A stretch of 38,193 bases of DNA from Phoronis australis (GCA_002633005.1 NMRA01000621.1:205824-244016), one strand, 5' to 3'; positions 1-11,536 are shown, numbered from the stretch's first letter. The notes: generated from the letters alone by a model not told the origin. Program-made: numbers and translations.

Positions 1-1497
1 CGATGACCCATAAGTTAACCATATTATAAACATTAAGGTTGGACACTGAAATTTTGCCAAGCCTAGGCTGCCAGCTTCAACTGTTCTAAATCCAAGTAAA
101 ATCTGTGTGCACCTCCCTCAGACTGGTATTGCATAAACAGGGATATTCCTGACCACATTTCAACCAGTGTCGTTTGGGTGCCCCTGATGATAAAAAGTAT
201 GTCCTTTCAAAGAGTTGTGTCTGGCAGACTTTGTGTAATTAAGTGGTAACATACTGAGTTAGGGATTTTTGGTTTTAAACAAGGTCATTTTATAAACCCA
301 GAGTTTAAATACATTCAAAGCGAAATTAAATTATGTAAGCGACACTCAACTAGCATTCGTGGGCAGACTAAAACAAGAGCTTCGGAATTGCTTCGGCACG
401 GTTTATGAAAAATCCGGATTTGTATGAGTGATCTGCCATTAACGTCAAAAAATAACCTTGATGGGCTTCAACATTTTTGTATGTAAATCACCTCTCGAAG
501 GCAGTTTTAATATGATAAAGTGAAAGAAGGTATTCCAAAAATTGTTTGGTGTTGATTTCGTTTAGTTCCATGTACATTTGAGTAGAAAATACTGAGCAAA
601 CCAATTTTTAAAGTCCAACCTTTATGTTTTAATATGTAGCCTCATTGTTGATCGAGGAACAGATAAACTCAAGTGTCTGGTTGATATTTGCCAGTTTCAC
701 GCCTCTTTGATTGAATTTTTTTGCTGATTTGCATAACTCTTTTTAAGGATTTCTCCATAAAATTAGTTAAGTTCAGAGTTTACATAGCTGATCTAGGGAT
801 GAAGTGAACTTGAAAATTTGCTTCTATAGCCGGTTTCTCAAATGCAAAGTTGCTTTTCTTAAGTTTGAATTCGACCTCCGAAACTGTGCTGTGGGGCTTT
901 AAAGATGGTTATGAAGCTCCATCTATTTTTATATGCCCATTTTACATGTTCTATCTCATTTTAGTTGTCTTACAACGAAACTCCAAATGCCCAAACATAA
1001 AAATCCAAAACAATGCAGGCTATTGGTTATCTCATGAAACGTAAACAATCCCCGTTTTGTTGCTGTGTTTACTCCTTGTACACGCGCGGCATCCTTCAAT
1101 AGAAGGGGCACTCAGCCTCATCTCCAAGCCTCAAGATGGTGCTGATCAGTTAAGCCATTTGAGGCTTGGTAATGGGAAATGAAGTGTGTCAGAATTTTCA
1201 CAGAAATTGTCAGAATGTCACAAGTAATTTGAAAATTTTCTGCAGTTTTATATAAAAATAAAACTAATGGTATATTGTAGCAATTTAGATCTAAATTATT
1301 GCAAAAATTATGTATTTTGTTTCAAAAACACATTAATACTTACTATTCATAAATAAGAATTGAAAAATAAGTACAACTTTTACTTCAGACAATAACTAAA
1401 ACAATGCCTTCTGTCGCATGTATGGCTGCAATGTGAAAATAATTACCATCTGTCTTTGTTCAATGACGTCAAGGCATCGGTCAATCACTGTGCAGAA
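1..1497. other. Non-coding stretch, no gene recognised
   Basis: No exon with credible splice sites, no RNA gene and no recognisable repeat was found in this AT-rich stretch. The longest open frame (850-1044, plus) has no domain and no splice context and looks like chance. It lies downstream of the last visible exon of the minus-strand gene, so it may be a further intron of it. A single N at 1498 ends the stretch and probably marks a contig join. Confidence 0.5.
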
Positions 1498-1518
1498 NTA
1501 AACGCTTTAAGTTAGTTC

Positions 1519-1909
1519 ACAATTAAGTTTCTGCAATATCTTAACTGTGGGCACAATTCAGCCTTGATTCATGATTAGTCAACTTTATGATTATAAAATG
1601 GAAATTGCGAGGTGTATTCAACTTCCATTTTATTTCCGCACTCTTCATGAGGATTTACAAACTCACGAACGACTATTAATTAGTTATCTACTTGTCCACT
1701 TAATGGTACTAAAATAGATGATCTGTTGCAAACCAATGGAAATCTTAGCATCATTTCAAATGTTTACTCGACGTTTACAAGTACCGGTGACAATATCATA
1801 TTCCTCCAGTACAGTTCACTATTAATAATATCTCAGCTGGCGCTGAAAAAAATTGCCTCTTTTTCTTAACAATGTGGGTTCATTTACATGTACATGTATG
1901 TCACAAAGT

Positions 1910-1956
<47 letters not shown>

Positions 1957-2091
1957 GCGCGCGCACGCGCGCGTGTGTGTATAGAGTTGAAGCATGATAG
2001 CCAAATCAACCAAGTAGTTTCTTACAGCTATTTCCCCCCAAAACGCACGTGCAATTACTTGCTATTTTCAAAGCCCAGTGGCCATTTAGGA
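1519..2091. repeat. Copy 1 of a ~570-bp duplicated segment (probable haplotype copy)
   Basis: This segment starts with ACAATTAAGTTTCTGC and ends with GGCCATTTAGGA. The same start and end recur at 2093-2641 with only scattered substitutions and a shorter TG tract. The boundary between the copies is a single N at 2092 and another N lies just upstream at 1498. Near identity, a microsatellite length difference and the N junctions suggest two alleles placed in tandem by the assembler rather than a true tandem duplication. Confidence 0.8.
1914..1982. repeat. (TG)n/(CG)n microsatellite, Z-DNA-prone
   Basis: An uninterrupted alternating pyrimidine-purine tract begins as TG repeats, passes through a GCGCGCACGCGCGCG core and returns to TG before TATA. 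Alternating TG/CG of this length is the classic substrate for left-handed Z-DNA. The allelic copy is at 2478-2532 and has about ten fewer TG units but the same CG-rich core. Confidence 0.9.
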
Positions 2092-2092
2092 N

Positions 2093-2641
2093 ACAATTAA
2101 GTTTCTGCAATATCTTAACTGTGGGCACAATTCAGCCTTGATTCATGACTTGTCAACTTTATGATTATGAAATGGAAATTGCGAGGTGTATTCAACTTCC
2201 ATTTTATTTCCGCACTCTTCATGAGGATTTACAAACTCACGAACGACTATTAATTAGTTATCTACTTGTCCACTTAATGGTACTAAAATAGATTATCTGT
2301 TGCAAACCAATGGAAATCTTAGCATCATTTCAAATGTTTACTCGACGTTTACAAGTACCGGTGACAATATCATATTCCTCCAGTACAGTTCTCTATTAAT
2401 AATATCTCAGCTGGCGCTGAAAAAAATTGCCTCTTTTTCTTAACAATGTGTGTTCATTTACATGTATGTCACAAAGTTGTGTGTGTGTGTGTGTGTGTGT
2501 GCGTGTGCGCGCGCACGCGCGCGTGTGTGTATAGAGTTGAAGCATGATAACCAAATGAACCAAGTAGTTTCTTACAGCTATTTCCCCCAAAAACGCACGT
2601 GCAATTACTTGCTGTTTTCAAAGCCGAGTGGCCATTTAGGA
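2093..2641. repeat. Copy 2 of the ~570-bp duplicated segment
   Basis: This is the second copy of 1519-2091. Single-base differences are visible, for example near 2293 (GATTATC against GATGATC) and 2624. The main length difference is in the TG microsatellite. The copy continues without a break into unique sequence after 2641, so it is probably the allele contiguous with the right flank. Confidence 0.8.
2478..2532. repeat. Shorter allele of the TG/CG microsatellite
   Basis: This tract has the same structure as 1914-1982, with fewer TG units and an unchanged CG-rich core, as expected for slippage in the TG part between haplotypes. Confidence 0.88.
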
Positions 2642-2653
2642 AAGCAACGTTAG

Positions 2654-3800
2654 CAGAATATAATTGTAATCATTCGATAACACTAAAACGGACATCAATC
2701 ACTGAATAAAAAGTTAAAAAACCAATTTAGGCAAGCTGCAGGAATGCAGACCCACTCAGCTGTCTAACAGTTTTTTGTATTTCTGAAAATGTTCAAAGAC
2801 GTCTTGCACGGAAGTCTGTTGACTTTTTACATGTCTTCCTGATAGTAAATGAATTACAGCTTAGGGCCTCGTGCAAAAACGAGGCCTCATCTCGTCCAAA
2901 CGGTTGCTACCCAAAAGATATAACGACGAAGGTGGAGGAACAACCCATTAAACTAAAAACATGGGCGCACTAGGGGAGAGGCTCGAACGAGCCCCCCATG
3001 TGGCGAATTGGGCAAAAAGGTTCGCCTCAGTGAAACAAAAAGTCCTGTTAAACAAGACAAAAGTGTCCACAAAATCCAGGGGATGTCAACGCGGACGCAC
3101 AATTCGTGGGCCTAAACCTAGTGGCTCCGTTATTTTTAGTCCACGATGATTTCTTCCAGTAAAAGGTACGCATATCGAAAGAATCTAGCGCCCCTATATT
3201 TTAGGCAGGGTGAACGCATGAAAAAAGCTGTGACTTTGGGCTTCTCACAAAATAGGACACCCAAATCCTAATCACAGGTTACCTCAAGTCTTGACGACAC
3301 TGAGATGGGAGGGGCAGTAGGAAAATTAGGGCGACTAGACGACTTGAAAATTGTGACAACTTGGGTTCCTCAGCAATTATGGAGACTGGGGGGAGGGGCA
3401 GTACCGCACAGGTACGGGGTGGGACAGGGGCGACGGCCCTAGGCATCCCATTAGGAGGGGAGGGACATCTAGTCACTATGCATGGATTTTTTTGGAATTG
3501 TGATTTATTTGTAGTTACCGGTATACTGATTAAAGTTTCTATTTTATATTTCCTCTTTTTTACCCCTGTTAGTACTACAGTCCATGCATTTCAGTAGAGA
3601 GAGGTGCATCCAACATGACATCGCCCCGGGGCATCATCAAACTTTTGAAGGCTACTGGGTAGAGATTAGTTTGAAAATTGTAGTTAAAAGGTATTACAAG
3701 AGCCCTCAGACTTTCTACAGCTTTGGGTTCCCGACAAATTTGAATCCGAGACTGATTTCTTTTCTTATTATATAGGGTGATTTATTTGTATCATAAAATA
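2654..3800. other. Non-coding stretch with short hairpins and a G-rich patch
   Basis: No exon was recognised. Visible structure: a perfect 8-bp inverted repeat GGCCTCGT / ACGAGGCC at 2865-2886 with a 6-nt loop, a GGCTCG-AA-CGAGCC inverted repeat near 2980, and a G-rich patch around 3300-3470. Short open frames here (2961-3149, 3361-3597) lack domains and splice context. Confidence 0.5.
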
Positions 3801-4672
3801 GCCACTAGATGGCGCAAAAACATACAATCCATCCAAAAACAGGAACATGCCGTATTTCATAAAAACTGTCAAGGAACTTCAGAGAAACAAAGGAAAACCG
3901 AATAAAATGAAGTTGCCACTAGTGGGCACAGTGTCCGTTGGATCCGCTTTTGAAGATACTGAGTTGAACGTAAAAAACTAAAATTGTCACTAGGGGGCAC
4001 AGCAGTAGTCAGATCTGTCGAAAGTCGTCGTCATCCGTAGTCAACATCATATAAATACACTTCCTTAATTAAGTAAAGATCCTGCGAACGGTTTAGGAGA
4101 TACAGCCATAGGCGCAACAAAAACAAAACTACCACTGGGAGGCGCCACAGTAGTCAGGATCGTTGGAAAATCATCGTCAACTGTCCTCTTTATAGTAACC
4201 ACATATATGCCAATTTTCAAAACCATCCTTTGAGCGGTTTGGTTGATAGAGGGGTGGACACAAAAGACAGACTCGAAAACAGTAAAAATGGTCACTAGGT
4301 GGCGCAAACTACGTCGAATCCTTCCGAAAACGAAAGGATAGCGTTATCTTACTAATAGGTAGCTACATATTAAATTTCATGAAAATCCGTTCAGGACGTT
4401 TGAAGATACAAAGGTAAGCGTAAAAAACTAAAATTGCCACTACGGGGCACACTGGTAGTCGGATCCGTCCGAAAGTTCGCTCATGCTGTCTCATTTATGA
4501 ATGAAACACGTGTGCTAAATTTCATGAACGTATGTCAAAGGGTTTTGGAGATAGAGCAGCGGACGTCGGACGGACGCCGCCCGGACGGACGGACGGACGG
4601 ACGGACGGACGGCCGGAGATGACGGCATAATGTGTCCACACATAAATATGTGGGTGCGTAAAAAGTGAGCGC
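3801..4672 (+). mobile_element. Pearl/Helentron-like non-autonomous element, monomers 1-2-3-4
   Basis: The element has four related monomers of roughly 145-160 bp beginning near 3987, 4132, 4292 and 4437, preceded by two looser copies at 3802 and 3916. Each starts with a CCACTAGGGGGC-type motif. Then come short GGACG/CGGACG units, an (ACGG)n run at about 4583-4612, GAGATGACGGCATAAT, and a near-palindrome around CCACACATAAATATGTGG. Tandem ~160-bp core repeats followed by (ACGG)n and a terminal hairpin is the architecture described for bivalve pearl elements and related DINE/HINE-type Helentrons. No Rep/helicase reading frame is present, so it would be non-autonomous. The family name is my inference from architecture, not a database match. 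Confidence 0.6.
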
Positions 4673-4729
4673 TATGTTTTTTTTCAGAAATATAGCATAA
4701 AACAGTGTGAGACGTACAGTGTAGCTTAC

Positions 4730-4846
4730 CTCTAACGACGACGTAATACGTAATCCCAGAGTTGAGATTAAGGCTATTTGCTATCACACTTTGTGATTCA
4801 CCGACGTCCACGAAGTTGCGAACATCCTCGTCGCCTGGCGATGTAC
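4730..4846 (-). CDS. Exon 14 (last visible): end of an FN3-like module
   Basis: This 117-bp exon (39 codons) starts and ends in phase 1. The acceptor is TTTAAG and the donor is G|GTAAGC. It continues the module of the preceding exon: the upstream 'QYAI-G' is completed as G-T-S-P-G-D-E-D-V, then a stretch with D-V-G, and finally a beta-strand-like segment ending 'GITYYVVVRG'. The 'AIGTSPGDEDV ... GITYYVVV' pattern is typical of the fibronectin-III-like modules in large EGF/FN3 proteins of marine invertebrates. The product continues to the left, since there is no stop codon and the donor is intact, but no further exon was found in 1-4700. Confidence 0.85.
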
Positions 4847-5789
4847 CTTAAAGAGAAACTCGAGCTCACAACTTTAAAATTCTTGTGTAAGAAAACTGAA
4901 AAATAATTGTCCTTAAAACGGTAGAGAATTACGGCATTTCGAATAGGCGACTAACAACTAGTAGGCAACTTCACGATCAAGCTGTATTTCACAACCTCGG
5001 GAAATTTTCATGGTATTAAACTTCCCGCACCAACTTCGAGTAAAACGCCAGAAACACTGAACCACTGAACCATGAGTACGAACCAGTTATAAACTGTAAG
5101 GAAAGCATGATGTACGCAGACCACACAATTCCCTATTTCAGTTTGAATAGTTTGCACAAATAATTTGATGTTTGAATCTGATTTTTGATGTGATGATTGA
5201 TTTTACGTCTCGTAAATTGATGCATGCGATGTTCAGTTCTTCAAAGCTAGTACATGTATGTGTAATTAAGCTAACGTACATGCAGGACCCTATTAAAATG
5301 ACACAACTTTGCCTAATTTACCAGAACCATATCTTAGAAAAGGCTGATCCGACTCATACGAAACTTTCAGGTACCATGTTTGATGCCCTATTCTCAAAAA
5401 CGTGTTTTTAAAATGTCCCATTTTTGCATATGAGGGGCCATCAGTAAACGAAACTTTTGTGATTTTCAAGTAAACATTTTCAATTTGCATGAAAAGAAAC
5501 GAAATGATATTCCAGAAAACTGTATTTGTACGGCGTTTTTGATTTCTCACTTTCAACTGTTCATAGGAAATGAAACTTGATCATGTTATAGATAGCATTG
5601 TTTTGCTCTCATGGTGCCCCTGTTTTGGCTAAATATTAATAAAAAGACATTGTCATGTGACGCAACTGATTGGTAAAAGGTATAAATCAAGTTTTACACA
5701 TTATCTACTTTCATTGAAGTATATACTGTTACTAAGTTAAAAAATCGATGGCTTTCTCGATATGCTACTAATAAGTTCATATTAACTCG
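4847..5789. other. Part of the intron between exons 13 and 14, nothing recognised
   Basis: No exon, RNA gene or repeat was recognised. Open frames at 5172-5411 (plus) and 5293-5556 (minus) overlap in antisense, lack domains, and do not fit the phase-1 requirement of the flanking exons with obvious splice sites. Confidence 0.45.
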
Positions 5790-6703
5790 TCGTTTTCTCT
5801 ATTCCTTAGACAGCATCAGGGTACAAATAATCAGACATCGATTGTCGACATACGAGTCAGGTAACATCCATGAAATAAAATGAGTGCAACGAATGGGAGG
5901 AAATTGTAAACAGGTCACCACCATGATAGCTTTAGGTTCACAGAGTTCTGTATGTTATTCAGAGAGCCAGCAGCATGTTGGCCCTGAATGGCCAGTGACT
6001 CTTTAATGTAGAGTAATTACTTTACAGGTTCTTTACACACTGTACTGAATGAATTAGCTTGGTGATTATTACTGACACAATGTCTATTGACGTTGGTTTT
6101 GTGTGAGGAGTGGTTTTTTCTCAATATGTCACAGAGGCGTCTCAGTTTGAGTCCCATATAGAATAGACCCTTGCGTAATGTCGACTAACAAACAATAAGT
6201 TTTACCCGGCAACGTGTTTGTCGGGTAAAATGGCGGCTTGGAAATGAAGGTGCGTCAAGAATGATGAGTTCTAAGGGGTCAGTTAAGCCACCACTCAAAA
6301 TCCTGGCGATAGCTAAATTCATAACAATTATCACATTCAACCTAATACAATATTGCTATTGTTTAACAAAGTATGAAATGACTTCTGTTTACAGAGCATA
6401 TTGGATACTTTACAAAGGGTTTGAAAACCACTTTCATATAAACGGCATAGACCCTGTGCAATGTAAAAGACGCAATAATTGACGTTTCAACTTCAGACTA
6501 CTGGGCATAGTGTAATCAAGAGAAAAGAAACATTCTTTTACATGCATAGCTCTGTGACCTAACGGCTATGGTGATGACGTGTCAACTATTTCCTGTCATT
6601 GTTATTGCACTCATTTCACTTCATGTATGTAACCTGACTCGTATGTCGACACTTGACGTCTGATTGTTTGTATCCTGATGATGGCTAAAGAATAAACGAA
6701 ATG
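5790..6703. mobile_element. Foldback/MITE-like element with ~175-bp inverted arms
   Basis: The left arm (about 5790-5965) and the reverse complement of the right arm (about 6528-6703) align over their whole length. Shared landmarks include CATCAGG-TACAAA-AATCAGAC, GTCGACATACGAGTCAGG, ATGAGTGCAA and TTAGGT-CACAGAG. The arms enclose about 560 bp without a transposase frame. Long inverted arms with a non-coding centre are typical of foldback elements and long-TIR MITEs. No clear target-site duplication was seen, so the exact ends are approximate. The element lies in the intron between exons 13 and 14. Confidence 0.75.
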
Positions 6704-6948
6704 GCGAATTTTCATTTGTACGGCGATTGTCCCTTTTTGGGATTTTAATGCCGATAAGGCCCTGCATAACAGTGTCTTGTGTACGAGCACTGGTCCATCA
6801 AACCCCTCAGGTCAACTGTAAATGAAGCACTTACCTTGCAAACCTCTACTGACATGTTGCACATTACAGAAAGTAGCCTACATGTCCTTTGGTGTTTACA
6901 CCGACTGCAATTCAGTAATGATTAGATGAAGGTGGGGTGAGAATTTAC

Positions 6949-7732
6949 CTATTGCGTATTGAAAATTCTTTATTCCCGTGGAATGAAACATGCTGTCTCC
7001 CGCAATCTCTTCCAAATCAGTGAATCCTGACCACGTGATGAACAACTCCTTGTTACTGTAAGTAAATCCCTCATTCACTGTGTTCACTTTCACAGTTCCC
7101 GGTCTTGGTGCGGTCGTGTCTACAATATAACCGTTGCTGCACATGCGTAGCTCTGGAAGCCTCTCTTTGGATTTCTCGCGCACGATTTCAGCTTCATCAC
7201 TATGTACACACGTGAAATACTTTTTCCCGTGCTTCAGACTGAGACCAGTAAAAGTCACGAAGTTGTTGGCGGTGTTGATTGTGTTGCCTATGCATTCTTT
7301 CATTCCAAACGCGCAACCAAAAGGCATTTGCATGGTTGCGTTAGTAGCATTAACTGGATGATTCGTTAAATTATAAGACCAGCGAATGTAGTGACGAAGA
7401 GCTCCAGGTGTGTCAGTGATGTACCAGTGATAAGCTGGATATTGTAACCCTGTTATAGCAGCTGAAACGTTGGTAGTATCTGTGACGTAGTCGACGTCAA
7501 GAGAGTGCAGAAGACGTACCTTTTCTCCAAGCTTGTGGCTGTTGATAATTTGTTTTACACCACTGAGGTTGTTGAGGTCGAAAACATAATGACCTTCGTC
7601 AATTCCAGTGTCACCAATTTCGAAAGATAGCCGTGCTGACGAGACGGCAAATTTACCAAGCGGGTTGTACCCCTTCACTGCGAAATAAAGTGGCTTCAAA
7701 GCTCTGTGCTTCACATTCACTTGAAATGACAC
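6949..7732 (-). CDS. Exon 13: FN3-like modules of the large extracellular protein
   Basis: This 784-bp exon has acceptor CCACAG and donor G|GTAAAT, starting in phase 0 and ending in phase 1, which matches both neighbours. It encodes about 261 residues. The first part is a beta-rich stretch with Asn-rich sequons (NATNA type) and the Cys pair in 'MPFGCAFGMKECIG'. Then comes 'GKKYFTCVHSDEAEIV', a linker 'IVDTTAPRPGTV' of the D-T-T-x-P type, and a new module with 'LFITWSGFTDLEE' and 'IKNFQYAI-G' at the donor. These W-S-G-F-T-D and Y-A-I-G words are the hallmarks of the repeated fibronectin-III-like unit. An extracellular location is inferred from the Cys and sequon content. Confidence 0.88.
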
Positions 7733-7904
7733 CTGTGGGTGCAAGGGAAGAATGAAAACATGTACACTACTTCATCATTACAAGCACCTCGTATGCTATA
7801 TAACTTCAAGTACAATGTACATGTAAATGACACGAGACACAGCACAAGAAACACATTTTACTTTAATGGCCGTCAGTAAGAAACAAATAAAATTGTCTAC
7901 AAAC

Positions 7905-9043
7905 CTGTATTTTAGTCTTGTGGTTTGACAGTGAAGTATTATTCCACGGGGTGATGGATGCCTTTCCGTTAGGTTCCGATGTCAAAGCCCATTTATAGTC
8001 ATAGGCCTTGTGCTGGAGTGTTCCTTCTGTTATTGAAAACGGGTACCATTCAGCTTCAATTGCAAGTATTAAACTCTCACCAACTTTCGTTACAGATTTT
8101 ACAGCAGCAAATATGCTGGTTGGTTCTACATTTTCGCTGTACACTAGGACGCCTCTAGATGAAACTGCGGGTAAACAGATTTCTTGTAAGCACATGGCAA
8201 CTGTGATGCGATATCTTTTACCATTGTCGAGTCGAAGATTCCCAAATACGAACTTGTTCACCCGTCCAACATTTAAATTAGACGCTACTGCGCCTGCCTC
8301 CTTGCAAGAGACAATGTTCGCCTTTTGCCTACAATCATCTTCCACTATGGAGACAGAGTAATGGGTGAATATTGATTCCATGTCACCGTTGCAGCGCCAC
8401 CACCCGGAAAGATGGACGCGTGAACTTTGATATGAAAGCTCACTCAAGCATAAAGTCAAATTGTTACAACCCGGACCATCAAAGACCTCCAGTCTAGAAC
8501 GATGAGCAAACTGTCCGATAATGTTCATACCATCTGATGCCGCAATCACTTCGCCTATGGTATTAGTGGCTTTGACTATAAAATATATCTTCCTGTCTTC
8601 CAAAGAAAGGGTGGTGAAACAGTGCCAGAACGAGGAGCTGGCAACCATGAATTGTACGATGTCGTCGACAGAAGGCGTAGTTCCCAGGGCAACTTGATAT
8701 GTAACTATATCTCTATGGTGTTTAAACCCACTCCATTTTCCACACACAGTGGAATTGCTTAATTGGAAATCAATATCAGATCCAGTACCATCCTTGGCGT
8801 TGTTATCGATGTCATACACAATTCCTGTCGATGGCTTTGTGGTTGTTGTAAGTCGAAATGCTCGAGATCTTACGATGGTAGACAGGCGAGCTGAGTTGAA
8901 CACTTCGACGGCAAATACATACTCCTTGTCAGCCTCGTTATCGTGGTTAGTGAGACTTTGGAGAGAGAAGCTTGCTGTGTAGTTTCCTGTGCGTGACTGG
9001 ATTGTTTTGAACTTAGCAACCTCTTGAATGTCGTGTGTTGTTC
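7905..9043 (-). CDS. Exon 12: longest exon, several FN3-like modules
   Basis: This 1,139-bp exon has acceptor GTTTTAG and donor CAG|GTTTGT, starting in phase 1 and ending in phase 0. About 379 codons complete the 'FKWAL-G' of the previous exon as 'GTTHDIQEVAKF'. Recognisable pieces in order are 'ADKEYVFAVEVFNSARL', the linker 'TKPSTGIVYDID', 'CGKWSGFKHH', 'YQVALGTTPSVDDIVQF', 'RKIYFIVKATNTIG', a Cys-containing stretch with 'DGPGCNNLTLCLSELSYQ' and 'LSGWWRCNG', 'RYRITVAMCLQEICLP', and finally 'YDYKWALTSEP'. It therefore spans about three modules without an intron, while elsewhere the gene is cut inside the A-(I/L)-G motif. Open frame upstream of 9043 is intron read-through. Confidence 0.88.
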
Positions 9044-9432
9044 CTAAAACAAAAAACAATGCACATCTTTGATGACGCTTTTTTAGGTTCGATCTGGATT
9101 CGTTCACACGTAGAACGCCTTTATCGCTATTCCAAAAAAAAATACAATGACATTTGGGCCACCTCGAAATCCAGCTACAGACTGCTGGTATGGCAGTTGG
9201 CCGAATTATGTTGCACACCCAGGAAAATTAACGAGAAGCATAAAATGGTAATATTATACATAAGGTTTAGGCTATAAAAAGTCCCATTTCTTAACCACGG
9301 GTAGTTTTCATAAACAATTCAAATATGTTATTGAAAATTGTCACAACCATGACTTAAGACAAATCAAAATGGTTTGAGCTGGAGGCCATGGTAAAATTGC
9401 TTTATAACGAATTATCGTGAGCATGCGCTTAC
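9044..9432. other. Intron between exons 11 and 12
   Basis: This is a 389-bp phase-1 intron with donor GTAAGC and acceptor GTTTTAG. Nothing else is recognisable in it. Confidence 0.8.
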
Positions 9433-10079
9433 CTAACGCCCATTTAAAGATTGATATTGGACTTTCATCTTCACTGTCAGTAAAATCAGAGGAAGACCAG
9501 TTGAGAGTCACATTCTCGGCTCCCATTTCTGAAACCAAGACTCTTGACGTGGCTGGGGGTGTCTGGTCTATAACAAATGGTCCTATGACATTGACTGTTT
9601 CCAAGTCAGCTTTATTGATAGCTTTAATCATCACAAAGACGCGTGAAGCTTGGCCGAATCCAGTGTGGAGTTTTTTAAAGTGTGCCTTCATGTTCGTGGA
9701 CTGGTAACCAACAATGTCTGGTCTTGCTTTGTTGCTGGGGTTTGACGCAAATCCTACTTTATAATCACGTATTTGACTCTCAGTTTCATTAAACATCCAC
9801 GAAAGTTCAAGTGAATCTTTGTGGTGATATATGGGAGGCCGTTTGTTGGTGAATATACCATGGGGAACTTTATAACTAACAAACGCTGGAGGAGTCTTGT
9901 CTACAGTGACGCCATCACTACATGACGGCACTGACGGAGTTATCGCATTGTTGATGGCGATGACGCTCACAAAGTAACTTGTCAAGTTAGTTGTCAGTCG
10001 GCCAGTAGTTGTGTCCGTTGTCTTTGTTCCGTTGGAGTAAAGTTCATCTGTAGTCCAACAGCGATCAGCAATAGCGTAC
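9433..10079 (-). CDS. Exon 11: two FN3-like modules
   Basis: This 647-bp exon has acceptor TTCTTCAG and donor G|GTAAGC. It starts in phase 2 and ends in phase 1 (215 full codons). It begins inside a module at 'YAIADRCWTTDELYS', continues to 'SYFVSVIAINNA', the linker 'VDKTPPAFVSY', 'LELSWMFNETESQIRDYKVG', 'VFVMIKAINKADLETV', the linker 'VIDQTPPATSRV', and ends in 'VTLNWSSSDFTDSEDESPI' plus 'FKWAL'. D-K-T-P-P and D-Q-T-P-P are the classic inter-module linkers of this repeat type. Its phase-2 start does not match the phase-0 end of the next exon upstream (11996-12280), so at least one exon between them has not been found. Confidence 0.88.
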
Positions 10080-11536
10080 CTGAAGAACAAATGTATTATC
10101 TGCCAGGCTGTGATTCTGAATTACGAAATTTTTTCCATCTTTTGTGGCATTTTTTGTTGTCAACGAACTTGATAAAACGCCCACTTACTTGAAAACATCT
10201 CAAAAAGCAACACCTGAGGCACTTGTCAGAGCACTGATTCTCAAAAACTAACGTTTTCAGGAAGTATGTGCATTGATGTTACAGGAATAGTACTTTATTT
10301 GCACTGCACACGAAATATTGGCCTCGTGCATTTCTTAAAATTGCATAGGTCATCTTCAGAAATTATAGAGTGATTAAAATTTCAGGAACTCAACCAATTT
10401 GACAGTACTTGTTAATACACGCGGCGATTCAACGTCATTCGTTGCTCTTTTACTTCTGCCTTTGCTGTTTAGCCGCAAGAGATAAGATTAAGTGGATTAT
10501 TTGAACACACCTCTGTGTGATGTAATTACATATCTACGCCTTCGCCTGCCGAACTATTAATCAACTCTCACAAGATACAGCCAGCTCGCTTTTGCTAAGG
10601 TTCTTGAGGAATGACCGCAGGTGCTTTCCAGTATGGCGCTTCTTCTCAATTTAGAGTCAGGGGTGACGTGTTGACTGTTGAGGCAAAAGGCCACGACTCA
10701 AAATAATGGATATAGTCCTAACTCATCTTTCCTCAAAAGTATATTGTGGGCGTAAACGATCACACGGTTTATAGAACAGAACGAAAGCCAGAAAGGTGAA
10801 GTCCCAAAATGGATGACCTAAGCAAGGGGGTGGACCATAAGGGCTGGGGCGCTACAGCCCCCACTTACTTCATTGCTGCAGAGCCCTTATTAAGCAGTGG
10901 TTCCTTGTCTCTGAAAGGCTACTTTAGCTTTGAATGCTCATGGTGCATTTCATTTCCAATCAGGACATAATGGAAGTCACAAAATTATGTGTCACTAATT
11001 CTTCTAGGAGTCTTCTTTGACGCGATAGCATTTGATTTCTCTCAGGAAATGAAATTAAAAGGTCACTTGACATAGACAAGAAGCCACCCAATTTTAATAA
11101 GATGGCATACCGCCTCAAAAAAGGATTATTTTCCGTGGATCAAAAAGGTACACCTATTTTCTGATTTTGCTCAGCAAATCTTTATGCCAACCAGAAACTT
11201 TGCAGGTGCCCCTAACAGTCTTCCAAACATGTTTTAAGTTAAGCTGCAATAGGGATTCCGCACTTCTTAAATCAGTCGGTTTGTGACTTTCGTTTCGTGA
11301 CTAGCGAATTTGCGTAAAACCATATTCTGTCACTGCAAGACAAAATTCCTTAGATATATTTCAAATTGTCCAGAATCTCCTAATGAATAACTACGTGTTC
11401 TTGCTCCAAATGTTCTAGAAATCAAGCGGAAAAAACAAACGGTAAATTCAACTAGCTGAATCGTTTAGATTGTACGGTGGCCCGAAAATATCATCGCTAC
11501 TTTTGTTTAAATATTTTTTCATTTTTCATTTTCCAC
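10080..11536. other. Intronic stretch where an exon is expected but not seen
   Basis: Intron phase demands at least one coding exon, phase 0 to phase 2, between 11996 and 10079. I scanned the minus strand of the lower part of this stretch for the expected T/S-P-P linker and W-G-F words and found none. Candidate donors (for example AA|GTAAGTGG at about 10867 and about 10189) are not preceded by a plausible frame. No RNA gene or transposon was recognised. Confidence 0.5.

Noticed and set aside
1822-2653. Open frames made of T-H and C-V repeats over the TG/CA tracts
   Set aside because: They are translations of a dinucleotide repeat on both strands, not genes.
2865-2886. Transcription terminator-like hairpin
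   Set aside because: Eukaryotic context, no adjacent transcript end and no U-tract. Recorded only as an inverted repeat.
2970-3000. tRNA-like T-arm (GGCTCG-AA-CGAGCC with TTCGA on the minus strand)
   Set aside because: The rest of a cloverleaf (acceptor, D and anticodon arms) could not be built around it.
4065-4811. Open frames across the 3801-4672 element
   Set aside because: Repeat shadows. Only the part of the minus-strand frame within 4730-4811 is coding, as exon 14.
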